Source of the DNA: Thalassobius sp049116315
Lineage (GTDB): Bacteria > Pseudomonadota > Alphaproteobacteria > Rhodobacterales > Rhodobacteraceae
Direction of reading: 5' to 3'
Length of the DNA: 64,000 nucleotides
Assembly (NCBI GenBank): GCA_049116315.1
Contig: JAGDZD010000009.1
Span: 62,001-126,000 of the forward strand
A model generated the notes under the pieces. That model saw nothing but the letters and a program-made list of their open reading frames with translations. It made no database searches and was not told where the DNA came from. Positions within the stretch are counted from its first letter, which is position 1. Each line of letters opens with the position of its first letter. Positions 42,002-50,613 of this stretch are shown here, piece after piece. A program made the translations under genes and the position numbers.

Positions 42002-42838
42002 ATGGTTGAAATTCGCGGCATCGAGTTCCAAGCCAACGACGACAATGACATGGGTCTGGAGTTTGTGAACCTCAGTCACCGGTTTGGGTATCAATGCCCG
42101 AACTGGCCCTATTTCAAAGACGTTCAGATCGATCGCAAACACTATATGGCCAAGTCCGGCGTGCTCAGCCAGACCATCACCACAACCATGCATGTCACCA
42201 CCCATATCGACGCTCCGGCGCACGTGGTTCAAGGCACGCCCTTCATTGACGAAGTGCCCCTGCCCCATTTCTTTGGCTCTGGTTTGGTGGTGTCTATTCC
42301 CAAAAAGAAGTGGGAATCCATCACTGGGGACGATCTTGAGAAAGCCTGCGGCCACGCCATCCGAAAAGGGGACGTGTTGATCATCAACACTGGCTGGCAC
42401 AAGCAATATGAAGACGGTGATTACTTTGCCTATTGCCCCGGTCTTGTTCAATCCGCGGCGGACTGGATGGTTGAAAAGGGTGTGAAAGTGGTGGGTCACG
42501 ACACCCAAGCCAACGATCACCCGCTTGCAACAGCAATCGGCCCCCAGCGCAACGGACCAATTCTGCCTCACCTAGAGGAAGAATACAAAGAATGGTCTGG
42601 TGGCAATGACTGGAAAGACGACTTCCCAGAGTGGGAACCGGTTCACAACACACTGTTCTCGAACGGCATCATGGGCATCGAAAATGTCGGTGGCGATCTG
42701 GATTCCGTGACCGGCAAACGGGTGACTTTTGCCTTCTTCCCATGGAACTGGGATCGCGGTGACGGCTGCATCATTCGTTTGGTGGCCATTGCGGACAAGG
42801 GTCAGAACTACCGCATCGAAGCTGGCGAAGAATTCTAA
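42002..42838 (+). CDS. cyclase family protein (kynurenine formamidase-like metal hydrolase)
   Basis: Metal-dependent hydrolase of the cyclase/KynB superfamily, 278 aa. The metal-binding motif appears as TTTMHVTTHIDAPAHV near residue 60 (family form HxGTHxDxPxH), with further family features GDVLIINTGWH, VKVVGHDTQANDHPLA and ENVGGDLDSVTGKR. ATG 42002 is chosen because AGAGGAG ends nine bases before it; an ATG at 41993 abuts that site. First gene of an operon with cupin, SDR, dehydrogenase, Liv transporter and BKACE genes. It probably hydrolyses a cyclic amide, ester or lactone; the substrate is unknown. Confidence 0.85.
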   Translation: MVEIRGIEFQANDDNDMGLEFVNLSHRFGYQCPNWPYFKDVQIDRKHYMAKSGVLSQTITTTMHVTTHIDAPAHVVQGTPFIDEVPLPHFFGSGLVVSIPKKKWESITGDDLEKACGHAIRKGDVLIINTGWHKQYEDGDYFAYCPGLVQSAADWMVEKGVKVVGHDTQANDHPLATAIGPQRNGPILPHLEEEYKEWSGGNDWKDDFPEWEPVHNTLFSNGIMGIENVGGDLDSVTGKRVTFAFFPWNWDRGDGCIIRLVAIADKGQNYRIEAGEEF

Positions 42839-42906
42839 TTTCTCCCCCGATTGGTCGCCGGGCAACTGGCGGCCATCTCTTTCCCAAATGATCCCGGAGG
42901 AAACGC

Positions 42907-43251
42907 ATGCACATCAAACGTTTCAATGACGCTCAGCCCTATGAGGCCCCCAACCATTTTGGGTGCTTCGGTCTGCGGTTGCAGGGGTTTGAAGAGGGCG
43001 GCCCCACCAATCAGTGGGTGGGCTTCAGTCAGTTTCTACCCGGTGGTGGCGCCGGCCCAGACTCGACCCCCTTTGAAAAGGTCTATGTCGTTCTAGAGGG
43101 CGAAATGACCCTCAGCGTCGATGGTCAAGAAACCACTCTGGGCCCACTCGACAGCTGCACCATCCCCGCAGGGGAAGTGCGCCATTTGGAAAATCGATCC
43201 AATTTGACCAGCAAAATGTTGGTCGTCATCCCCTACCCTCCGGAGAGCTGA
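42907..43251 (+). CDS. cupin domain protein
   Basis: Single-domain cupin of 114 aa. The cupin core appears as KVYVVLEGEMTLSVDGQE and the second motif as PAGEVRHLENRS; the usual metal His residues in motif 1 are absent (QFLPGGGAGPDSTP replaces them), so metal binding may be weak. CCGGAGGAAACG precedes the ATG. It is the second gene of the operon and ends 1 bp before the SDR gene. Possibly an isomerase/epimerase or small-molecule binder of the pathway. Confidence 0.82.
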   Translation: MHIKRFNDAQPYEAPNHFGCFGLRLQGFEEGGPTNQWVGFSQFLPGGGAGPDSTPFEKVYVVLEGEMTLSVDGQETTLGPLDSCTIPAGEVRHLENRSNLTSKMLVVIPYPPES

Positions 43252-43252
43252 C

Positions 43253-44047
43253 ATGAATGTAATGGCAAACCCACTGTCCATGTTCGACGTGAAAGATAAT
43301 GTCGCGCTGATTACCGGCGCGTCGGGCGCCTTTGGCATGGTCGCGGCCCGGATCCTAGCCGGGGCAGGCTGTAAGCTGGTGCTGGTGGCAGGCAATCAAT
43401 CCGCACTGGATGAGATCGCAGAGGAATGCCGCGCACTCGGCGCCGAGGTCACAGCGATCAACACCCGACCAACCGACGAAGACATTTGCAACAGCTTGGT
43501 TGCGCAAGCGGTCCAAACCTATGGAAAGCTGGATATCTTGGTGGTGGCCTCTGGCATGAACAAGGTTGCGCTGGTCAATGACATGACACTCGAAACCTTC
43601 AATGCGGTGATGGATGCCAATGTAAGCCAGAGTTGGCTGTTGGCACGCGCTGCAGCGGGTCAGATGAAGACCCAAGGCAGCGGCAAAATTGTTTTGGTCA
43701 GCTCTGCGCGTGGATTGCTGGGCCATCCCGCGGGCTATTCGGCCTATTGCGCGTCCAAAGCGGCGACAGATGGGATCACCAAATCGCTGGGATGCGAATT
43801 GGGGGGCCATGGCATCACCGTGAACGCCATTGCACCAACAGTGTTCCGCTCGCCTTTGACGGCATGGATGTTTGAGGACACCCCCGAGGCCACCAAAGTG
43901 CGCGAAGGGTTCTTGGCCCGCGTGCCGGTCGGACGGCTGGGTGAACCCGAAGACTTGGCCGGGCCACTGTTGTTCCTCGCCTCTAAGGCATCTGATTTTT
44001 ACACCGGGCATATCCTTTATGCCGACGGCGGTTACACGGCGGGCTGA
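43253..44047 (+). CDS. short-chain dehydrogenase/reductase (SDR)
   Basis: Classical NAD(P)-dependent oxidoreductase of 264 aa: cofactor motif LITGASGAFGMVAARIL near residue 22, NVSQSWLLARAAAGQM, VLVSSARGLLG with the catalytic Ser, YSAYCASKAATDGI with Tyr and Lys of the active site, and the common ending GHILYADGGYTAG. Third gene of the operon, starting 1 bp after the cupin stop, with CCGGAGAG as ribosome site inside that gene. It likely oxidises a hydroxyl group of the imported substrate or an intermediate. Confidence 0.92.
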   Translation: MNVMANPLSMFDVKDNVALITGASGAFGMVAARILAGAGCKLVLVAGNQSALDEIAEECRALGAEVTAINTRPTDEDICNSLVAQAVQTYGKLDILVVASGMNKVALVNDMTLETFNAVMDANVSQSWLLARAAAGQMKTQGSGKIVLVSSARGLLGHPAGYSAYCASKAATDGITKSLGCELGGHGITVNAIAPTVFRSPLTAWMFEDTPEATKVREGFLARVPVGRLGEPEDLAGPLLFLASKASDFYTGHILYADGGYTAG

Positions 44048-44050
44048 GCA

Positions 44051-44980
44051 ATGGTAGCAAAGAAACAACAGATTGCTGTGATCGGCGCGGGTCTCATGGG
44101 GCATGGTATTGCGCTGACCTTGGCCAAAGCCGGTCAATATGTGGCAATTACCGACCCATTCGAAGCGGCGCGCGCCTCCGTGTCTGACCGCATCCGACAC
44201 AGTATGTTGGCCATGGGCGACACAGAAGAAACCATCGCCCGCGCGCTGAAAATGATCGAAATATTCGACACAACGGCGGGGGCCGTGTGTGCCGCAGATG
44301 TTGTATTTGAAGCTGCGCCAGAAAAGCTGGACCTCAAACAGTCGATCTTTGCCGAAATCGAGGCCCATGCGCCTGAGGGCTGCATCTTGGCGTCCAACAC
44401 ATCCGTCATGCCAATCACCAAGATCATGTCAAAGCTGCGGCTGAAAACCCGCGCTGTGGGAACCCATTGGTGGAACCCGCCGCATATGATCCCGTTGGTG
44501 GAAGTGGTGAAAACCGAATGGACCAGCCCAGAGGTTGCGCAAACGATGTTTGACCTCTTGGCCGATGCTGGCAAGACACCAGTGATGGTCGAAAAAGACG
44601 TGCCCGGCTTTATCGGCAACCGCCTGCAGCATGCGCTCTGGCGCGAGGCGATCAGCCTTGTCGAGAATGGCATCTGCGACGCAGAAGCGGTTGATACGGT
44701 GGTAAAATCCAGCTTTGGGCGTCGCTTGGCGGTTTTGGGACCTCTGGAAAATGCGGATCTGGTTGGTACAGATCTGACGCTCGATATCCACGAAAACGTG
44801 CTGCACGACCTAGAAAGCCGGCAAGGCCCATCCCCAACGCTAAAGCATCTCGTAGAAGCGGGAAAGCTGGGCATGAAATCCGGCGAAGGGTTCCGCGTCT
44901 GGAGCGAGGCCGCAGCCAATGATGTGCGCGCAGGCGTTGCGCGCCATCTGACCCGCTTGGACGGTATTCTGAACGACTGA
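44051..44980 (+). CDS. 3-hydroxyacyl-CoA dehydrogenase-type protein (3-hydroxyacid dehydrogenase)
   Basis: NAD-dependent dehydrogenase of 309 aa: Rossmann motif IAVIGAGLMGHGIALTLAKAG, catalytic region GTHWWNPPHMIPLVEVV (His and Asn positions typical) and dimerisation part with GFIGNRLQHALWREA. Being a stand-alone protein next to a BKACE enzyme, it recalls L-carnitine dehydrogenase, which makes the beta-keto acid used by BKACE; a 3-hydroxyacyl-CoA substrate is equally possible. It starts 3 bp after the SDR stop. Confidence 0.85.
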   Translation: MVAKKQQIAVIGAGLMGHGIALTLAKAGQYVAITDPFEAARASVSDRIRHSMLAMGDTEETIARALKMIEIFDTTAGAVCAADVVFEAAPEKLDLKQSIFAEIEAHAPEGCILASNTSVMPITKIMSKLRLKTRAVGTHWWNPPHMIPLVEVVKTEWTSPEVAQTMFDLLADAGKTPVMVEKDVPGFIGNRLQHALWREAISLVENGICDAEAVDTVVKSSFGRRLAVLGPLENADLVGTDLTLDIHENVLHDLESRQGPSPTLKHLVEAGKLGMKSGEGFRVWSEAAANDVRAGVARHLTRLDGILND

Positions 44981-45025
44981 CTGAAACCCCGGAGGGGAGA
45001 CCGGGACAACATGGAGGAAACGACT

Positions 45026-46294
45026 ATGACAACCACATCCCGCAGGACATTCCTGCTTGGGGCGAGCGCAACTCTGGCGACGCCTGCGATTTTGAAAAGC
45101 TCACGGGCCTATGCCGCGACACCCACCCTGCGCATTGGCCACGTTAGCCCACGCACAGGTCCATTGGCAGGCTTTGCAGAGGCCGACGACTTTGTGTTGG
45201 ACGGAATCCAAAAAGCTTTGGCAGGGGGCATCCAGAACAACGGCAAAAGCTGGAACGTCGAGATCATTTCGAAGGACAGCCAGTCCAACCCGAACCGCGC
45301 CGCCGAAGTGGCCGCCGATTTGATCCTTGGCGATGAGGTCGACATCATCGTGGCCGCCTCAACCCCTGACACTGTGAACCCGGTGTCAGATCAGGCGGAA
45401 ATCAACGAAGTGCCCTGCATCACCACCGATTGCCCATGGCAGCCTTATTTCTTTGGCCGCAATGGTGTTCCCGGCGAAGGCTTTGCATCGACCTACCACT
45501 TCTTCTGGGGTCTAGAAGATGTGATTGGTGCCTTCCTTGATATGTGGGGCCAATCGGGCGTGGCCAAAAATGTTGGGGGCCTGTTCCCCAATGACGCGGA
45601 TGGCAACGCATGGGGTCACCCAGAATTGGGTCTGCCCACTCCGTTGGCCAACGCGGGTTACAATCTGGTTGATCCGGGCCGCTATCAGCCTTTGTCGGAT
45701 GATTTTTCGAACTATATCGCCGCCTTCAAAGACGCGGGCTGTGAGATCGTCACCGGCAATATGATTGCCCCGGATTTTGCCACCTTCTGGTCGCAAGCCG
45801 CACAACAAGGGTTCTCGCCAAAGGTGGTGACAATCGGCAAGGCGCTGTTGTTCCCGTCGTTTATCAACTCGCTGGGTGATCGCGGTGAGGGGCTGACTTC
45901 AGAAGTGTGGTGGTCTCCGAACCATCCGTTCGCCTCTTCGCTCACAGGCGCATCGTCTGCAGATCTGGCCAACGGCTATTCGGCAGCTTCGGGTCGTCCT
46001 TGGACACAGCCGATCGGCTTTAAGCATGCGTTGTTCGAAGTTGTGGCCGATGTCGCCTCGCGGGCCGAAGATCTGGAAGATCCAGAAGCCATCGTGGCGG
46101 CCATCAACGGCACCAACCTCGACACGATCGTGGGCAATGTGAACTGGGCCACAGGTCCGATCAACAATGTCACCAAAACACCTCTGGTCGCCGGCCAGTG
46201 GCAGAAAGACGGTGACGCGATGGATCTGAAAATCGTGGCCAACACCGCCGCTCCGAACATCCCGTTGACGGGCGAGCTGAACCTGCTCGGCTAA
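45026..46294 (+). CDS. branched-chain-amino-acid-type ABC transporter substrate-binding protein
   Basis: Periplasmic binding protein (LivJ-like, 422 aa) with a twin-arginine-type signal (TTSRRTFLLGASATLATPAIL, cleaved after AYA). Mature features: RIGHVSPRTGPLAGFAEADDF and ISKDSQSNPNRAAEVAADLI. ATG 45026 is used because GGAGGAAACG lies just upstream; an ATG at 45011 begins within that ribosome site. It feeds the Liv-type permeases and ATPases encoded downstream. Neighbouring catabolic genes suggest the ligand is the operon's carboxylic-acid substrate rather than an amino acid. A very stable hairpin follows. Confidence 0.92.
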   Translation: MTTTSRRTFLLGASATLATPAILKSSRAYAATPTLRIGHVSPRTGPLAGFAEADDFVLDGIQKALAGGIQNNGKSWNVEIISKDSQSNPNRAAEVAADLILGDEVDIIVAASTPDTVNPVSDQAEINEVPCITTDCPWQPYFFGRNGVPGEGFASTYHFFWGLEDVIGAFLDMWGQSGVAKNVGGLFPNDADGNAWGHPELGLPTPLANAGYNLVDPGRYQPLSDDFSNYIAAFKDAGCEIVTGNMIAPDFATFWSQAAQQGFSPKVVTIGKALLFPSFINSLGDRGEGLTSEVWWSPNHPFASSLTGASSADLANGYSAASGRPWTQPIGFKHALFEVVADVASRAEDLEDPEAIVAAINGTNLDTIVGNVNWATGPINNVTKTPLVAGQWQKDGDAMDLKIVANTAAPNIPLTGELNLLG

Positions 46295-46301
46295 GACCAA
46301 T

Positions 46302-46323
46302 GGGCGGCGCTTCGGTGCCGCCC
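46302..46323 (+). other. UUCG-tetraloop hairpin between binding-protein and ATPase genes
   Basis: A 9-bp G/C-rich stem (arms GGGCGGCGC and GTGCCGCCC, one G-U pair) is closed by a TTCG loop with a C-G closing pair. It begins 7 bp after the binding-protein stop. Without a T run it is more likely an mRNA-stabilising or attenuating structure that raises binding-protein output over the membrane components. Confidence 0.75.
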
Positions 46324-46343
46324 GAACCCCTCGTGAGGACACC

Positions 46344-47072
46344 ATGGGCACAATTTTGAAACTAGACGGGCTAAGCAAAGCCTTCGGCGCTGTGACTGTG
46401 GCGGATGCCCTCAGTTACGAGGTGCAAGAGGGCGAAGCCCTGGGTGTGATCGGGCCAAATGGGGCGGGCAAAACCTCAATGTTCAACCTGATCACCGGCA
46501 CATTATCCCCCAATTCCGGACGCATCGAATTTGCTGGGCAAAACGTGACCAAATGGAACGCGGCGCGCCGCAGCCATGCAGGGGTCGCCCGTTCGTTTCA
46601 GGTGCCACAACCCTTTTCGGGCATGACCGTGTTTGAGAACGCGATGATCGCGGCAACCCAATCGGCTGGGCTGCGCGGCCCGGCAGCAGAACGCTTTTGC
46701 CTGCAGGTGCTGGACCAAACCGAATTATTGCCCAAAGCCAACGTCTTGGCCGCCAGCCTGACCTTGCTGGAACGCAAGCGCCTAGAATTGACCCGCGCCC
46801 TTTGCGCTCAGCCAAAGCTGTTGTTGTTGGACGAGATTGCAGGCGGGCTGACCGAAGCGGAATGTGCCTCATTGGTGCAAACCATCAAAGACATCCACGC
46901 CTCGGGCGTGACCATCATTTGGATTGAACATGTGGTGCACGCGCTGCTCGAAGTTGTCGACCGGCTGATCGTGATCGATTTTGGCAAGCAAATCGCTGCC
47001 GGTGAACCGCATGCCATCATGAACAGCCCAGAAGTGAAAAAGATCTATCTCGGGATTGAAGTTGATGCCTGA
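46344..47072 (+). CDS. Liv-type ABC transporter ATP-binding protein (LivG-like)
   Basis: ATPase of 242 aa that powers the Liv-type importer. Walker A GPNGAGKTSMFNLITG near residue 36, VARSFQVPQPFSGMTVFEN (Q-loop region), signature region LTLLERKRLELTRAL, Walker B LLLLDEIAGGLTEAE and H-loop IIWIEHVVHALL. LivG subunits usually have this degenerate signature. Stop overlaps the next gene's ATG by 8 bp. Confidence 0.92.
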   Translation: MGTILKLDGLSKAFGAVTVADALSYEVQEGEALGVIGPNGAGKTSMFNLITGTLSPNSGRIEFAGQNVTKWNAARRSHAGVARSFQVPQPFSGMTVFENAMIAATQSAGLRGPAAERFCLQVLDQTELLPKANVLAASLTLLERKRLELTRALCAQPKLLLLDEIAGGLTEAECASLVQTIKDIHASGVTIIWIEHVVHALLEVVDRLIVIDFGKQIAAGEPHAIMNSPEVKKIYLGIEVDA

Positions 47073-47772
47073 CCCCATTCTACAGATGCAGGGGCTGAAC
47101 GCCCACTACGGTGATTTCCAAGCGCTTTATGGCGTCGATATGCAGGTCTCGCAGGGTGAGGTTCTGGCCATCATCGGGTCCAACGGTGCTGGGAAAACAA
47201 CCTTGATGCGTTCGATCACCGGGCTGTTGTCCAATGGCGCAGGTCAGATCAGCTATCGCCAAGAAGACATCAGCCGCTTGCGCGCCGACGAGGTGGCCTT
47301 GCGCGGCTTGGCGATGGTGCCAGAGGGGCGGCAATTGTTTCCCTCTTTGTCCGTGCGCGAAAACCTCATGATTGGCGGCCAGGTTGGGCGCAAAGGTCCA
47401 TGGGATTTGCAAGCGGTCTACAAGCTGTTTCCCATCTTGGAAGAGCGCAAAGATCAACAATCCACCTCCCTTTCGGGGGGCCAGCAACAGATGGTTGCCA
47501 TTGGCCGCGCGCTGATGGCCAACCCTGACCTGATCCTCTTTGACGAGATCAGCCTTGGACTGGCGCCCATCATTATCAAGGACATTTACGACGCCCTGCC
47601 CGGCATCATTGGCGAGGGCATGAGCGCCATCATCGTAGAGCAGGACATCAGCAAGGCGCTTTCTGTGTCGTCGCGCGTCTATTGCCTGCAAGAAGGACGC
47701 GTCTCGCTAGAAGGCGCCTCTGCCACAGTATCGCGTGAGGAAATTTCCCGCGCCTATTTCGGGATCGAATAA
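47065..47772 (+). CDS. Liv-type ABC transporter ATP-binding protein (LivF-like)
   Basis: Second ATPase (235 aa): Walker A GSNGAGKTTLMRSITG, MVPEGRQLFPSLSVRENL (typical LivF), signature SLSGGQQQMVAIGRAL, Walker B LILFDEISLGLAPI and IIVEQDISKALSVSSRVYCLQEGR. The ATG at 47065 is preferred to an in-frame TTG at 47056 and overlaps the upstream gene by 8 bp. The permease gene starts 1 bp after the stop. Confidence 0.92.
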   Translation: MPDPILQMQGLNAHYGDFQALYGVDMQVSQGEVLAIIGSNGAGKTTLMRSITGLLSNGAGQISYRQEDISRLRADEVALRGLAMVPEGRQLFPSLSVRENLMIGGQVGRKGPWDLQAVYKLFPILEERKDQQSTSLSGGQQQMVAIGRALMANPDLILFDEISLGLAPIIIKDIYDALPGIIGEGMSAIIVEQDISKALSVSSRVYCLQEGRVSLEGASATVSREEISRAYFGIE

Positions 47773-47773
47773 C

Positions 47774-48637
47774 ATGGACTGGCTGAACGCAATTGTGCAG
47801 GGCACATTTCTGGGAGGGCTTTACGCCCTGTTTGCGGCCGGATTGTCGCTGATCTTTGGGGTTATGCGCCTGGTCAATATCGCCCATGGGGATCTGATCA
47901 TTCTGGCCGCCTATCTGGGGCTGACGGTGACCTCGGCCATCGGATTGCATCCCTTGTTGGCGCTGGTGTTGGTTGTGCCGACAATGGCCGTCGTGGGCTA
48001 TGTTTTGCAGCGTGGTTTGCTCAATCAAACGCTGGGTGACGATCTATTGCCCCCTTTGTTGGTGACCTTTGGTCTGAGCGTCATTTTGCAAAACGGCTTG
48101 CTAGAGATTTACTCGGCCGATCCTCAAAAAATGGATGCAGGCGCTTTGGAAACCGCCAGTATTCCAGTTGGAGATCTCAACTTGGGTGTGCTGCCAGTTC
48201 TGACCTTTGGCGTGGCCGTGGTCGTGATCTGGGGGCTGCAATGGACCTTTTATCACACTGCGCTTGGCCGCGCCTTTCGCGCCGTTTCCGACAATCAGGA
48301 TATCGCCCAGTTGATGGGGTTGAACCGACGTCACATCTTTGGTGTTGCCATGGCACTGGCGTTGGCGGTGACCGCAATTGCCGGCATTTTGCTAGGCATC
48401 CGCACCAGTTTTGACCCTTCGATTGGCGGGGGCCGCCTGATCTTTGGCTTTGAGGCCGTCATCATCGGTGGGCTTGGCAACCTTTGGGGCACTTTGGCTG
48501 GTGGCGTGATCCTTGGCGTGGCCCAAACCATCGGGGCCAAGATTGATCCCGGCTGGCAAATCCTAGCCGGACATGTGGCCTTTCTCTTTATCCTTGCCAT
48601 TCGCCCCAACGGCTTGTTTCCGAGGATCTCAGCATGA
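47774..48637 (+). CDS. Liv-type ABC transporter permease (LivH-like)
   Basis: Inner-membrane permease of 287 aa with about eight membrane segments: FLGGLYALFAAGLSLIFGVM, LVNIAHGDLIILAAYL (family hallmark near residue 40), GRAFRAVSDNQDIAQLMGLN (cytoplasmic EAA-like loop near 180) and GGLGNLWGTLAGGVILG. It starts 1 bp after the LivF stop; its stop overlaps the next ATG as ATGA. Confidence 0.92.
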   Translation: MDWLNAIVQGTFLGGLYALFAAGLSLIFGVMRLVNIAHGDLIILAAYLGLTVTSAIGLHPLLALVLVVPTMAVVGYVLQRGLLNQTLGDDLLPPLLVTFGLSVILQNGLLEIYSADPQKMDAGALETASIPVGDLNLGVLPVLTFGVAVVVIWGLQWTFYHTALGRAFRAVSDNQDIAQLMGLNRRHIFGVAMALALAVTAIAGILLGIRTSFDPSIGGGRLIFGFEAVIIGGLGNLWGTLAGGVILGVAQTIGAKIDPGWQILAGHVAFLFILAIRPNGLFPRISA

Positions 48638-49662
48638 ACTTGCAGGACTATTCCGTTACCCGCTCCTCCAATGCGGCCCGTGTTGCCGCCCTGTTGGGCA
48701 CGCTCATCCTGATCACCTTAATTGCAGCCCCTTGGTGGGCTGGGCGCGCTGACATGCGCTTGTTGGGGGAATTGTTCCTCTACCTTGCGCTGGCAAGCCT
48801 ATGGAACCTGATGGCGGGCTATGCTGGCCTTGTCTCGGTGGGGCAACAAGCTTTCGTGGGGTTTGGTGGCTATATGCTGTTTGCCCTGACGATGTTTGCG
48901 GGCCTGCACCCGATTGCAGCCATTGCCTGCGCCGGGATTTTGGGAGCATTGGTGTCGGTGCCCGTCGCGGTGCTGATCTTTCGACTGCGCGGGGCCTATT
49001 TTGCCATTGGCACTTGGGTGATCGCCGAAGTGTTCCGACTGGGCTTTGCGCAAATTTCGTCACTTGGTGGCGGGTCCGGATCGTCCCTGCCGGTGGCAAT
49101 CGTAAAGTCGCTGGCCTCCAAACGGGCCATGCGTGAATCTCTCAGCTATTGGTTGGCGCTTGGGGCCGCTGTGATTGTCATCACCGCCGTCTACCTGTTC
49201 CTGCGCTCGCGCAAAGGTCTGGCCCTAACAGCCATCCGCGACAACGAACTGGCCGCGGGCAGCCTTGGGATCGACATTTGGCGCACCAAATTCATCGTCT
49301 ATGTCGTCACCTCAGCGCTGACAGCGATGATCGGCGCGCTGATCTTTCTGCAAAAGCTGCGCATTTCGCCGGATGCCGCCTTCTCGGTCAATGACTGGAC
49401 CGCTTTTGTCATCTTCATTGTGGTGATCGGCGGTATCGGCACCATCGAAGGCCCCATCATCGGTACGTTGGTGTTCTTTGCCTTGCGGGAAACGCTGGCG
49501 GATCTGGGCACCATTTACCTGATCGTTTTGGGCGTGGTGGCCATCGTGATGATGCTGAAAGCCCCCAAGGGGATCTGGGGTCTGATCCGGGCACGGTTCG
49601 ATCTGCAACTCTTTCCGTTGGGATATCGCGTGATCGCCCCCAGCAAAACAGACAAATCCTAA
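48634..49662 (+). CDS. Liv-type ABC transporter permease (LivM-like)
   Basis: Second permease of 342 aa with about nine to ten membrane segments. Typical are ASLWNLMAGYAGLVSVGQQAF near residue 60, RLRGAYFAIGTWVIAEVFRL near 110, RSRKGLALTAIRDNELAAGSLGID (EAA-like loop) and IGGIGTIEGPIIGTLVFF. Coupled to the preceding permease through an ATGA overlap; the BKACE gene follows after 12 bp. Confidence 0.92.
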   Translation: MNLQDYSVTRSSNAARVAALLGTLILITLIAAPWWAGRADMRLLGELFLYLALASLWNLMAGYAGLVSVGQQAFVGFGGYMLFALTMFAGLHPIAAIACAGILGALVSVPVAVLIFRLRGAYFAIGTWVIAEVFRLGFAQISSLGGGSGSSLPVAIVKSLASKRAMRESLSYWLALGAAVIVITAVYLFLRSRKGLALTAIRDNELAAGSLGIDIWRTKFIVYVVTSALTAMIGALIFLQKLRISPDAAFSVNDWTAFVIFIVVIGGIGTIEGPIIGTLVFFALRETLADLGTIYLIVLGVVAIVMMLKAPKGIWGLIRARFDLQLFPLGYRVIAPSKTDKS

Positions 49663-49674
49663 GGAGCCTGACCC

Positions 49675-50613
49675 GTGGCACGCCAAAAGAAAACCATCAT
49701 CACCTGCGCCATTACTGGCGCCATCCACACCCCCACAATGTCTGACACGCTGCCCTATAGCTATGATGACATCGCCACCCAAGCGATGGAGGCTGCCGAA
49801 GCTGGGGCCTCTATCCTGCACCTCCATGCGCGCGACAATGAAACCGGCGCGCCTTCGGTGGACGTCAAGGATTTCAGCCCGTTCTTGCCGCGGATCAAGC
49901 AGGCCACAGATGCGGTGGTCAACATCTCAACCGGTGGATCACTGACCCTGTCCATTCAGGATCGCATCACCCCAGCGAAAACCTTCAGCCCCGAAATGTG
50001 TTCGATGAACATGGGCTCGATGAACTTTTCGTTCCACCCTCTGGCCAATCGCTACAAAGACGAGGATTGGAAATTTGACTGGGAGAAAGATTATGTCGCC
50101 AACTCTGACGGCAACATCTTTCGCAACACCTTTCGTGACATCAAAGAAGCGGCTGAAACCTTGGCGCCGCACGACATCAAGTTCGAACACGAATGCTATG
50201 ACGTTGGCCACCTCTACAACCTGAAATTCTGTATGGATATCGGGCTGTTCAAAGCGCCGGTCTTTATTCAGTTTATCTTTGGTATTCTGGGTGGAATTGG
50301 GCCGGAAATCGACAATCTCGTCTTTATGAAACGCACCGCTGATCGCCTGTTTGGCAACGATTATCGCTGGTCGGTATTGGGGGCTGGTGGCTCGCAAATG
50401 TCGCTGGGCACAACCGCCACACAGATGGGTGGTAATGTCCGCGTTGGCCTAGAGGACAGCCTGTTCATTTCACGCGGAAAGTTGGCCGAAAGCAACGCAC
50501 AGCAAGTCGCCAAAATCCGCCGCATCGTCGAAGACTTGGGCTGCGAAGTTGCCACGCCAGACGAAGCCCGAGAGATATTGGATCTAAAAGGCGGGGATCG
50601 CGTCGCGTTCTAA
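49675..50613 (+). CDS. beta-keto acid cleavage enzyme (BKACE; 3-keto-5-aminohexanoate cleavage family)
   Basis: Zinc-dependent Claisen-type enzyme of 312 aa. The family condenses a beta-keto acid with acetyl-CoA and splits it to acetoacetate and a new acyl-CoA. Visible features: TCAITGAIHTPTMSD at the N-terminus, SILHLHARDNETGAPS with two metal His residues near 50, VVNISTGGS, FEHECYDVGHL, WSVLGAGGSQMSL and NVRVGLEDSLFISRGKLA near the end. GTG start with AAGGAG nine bases upstream. Last gene of the operon; it implies that the pathway produces a beta-keto acid, probably through the dehydrogenases upstream. The specific keto acid is unknown. Confidence 0.92.
   Translation: MARQKKTIITCAITGAIHTPTMSDTLPYSYDDIATQAMEAAEAGASILHLHARDNETGAPSVDVKDFSPFLPRIKQATDAVVNISTGGSLTLSIQDRITPAKTFSPEMCSMNMGSMNFSFHPLANRYKDEDWKFDWEKDYVANSDGNIFRNTFRDIKEAAETLAPHDIKFEHECYDVGHLYNLKFCMDIGLFKAPVFIQFIFGILGGIGPEIDNLVFMKRTADRLFGNDYRWSVLGAGGSQMSLGTTATQMGGNVRVGLEDSLFISRGKLAESNAQQVAKIRRIVEDLGCEVATPDEAREILDLKGGDRVAF

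Noticed and set aside
43355..44368. 337-codon frame on the minus strand
   Set aside because: Covers parts of the SDR and dehydrogenase genes antisense; rich in His, Arg and Cys as shadow frames are.
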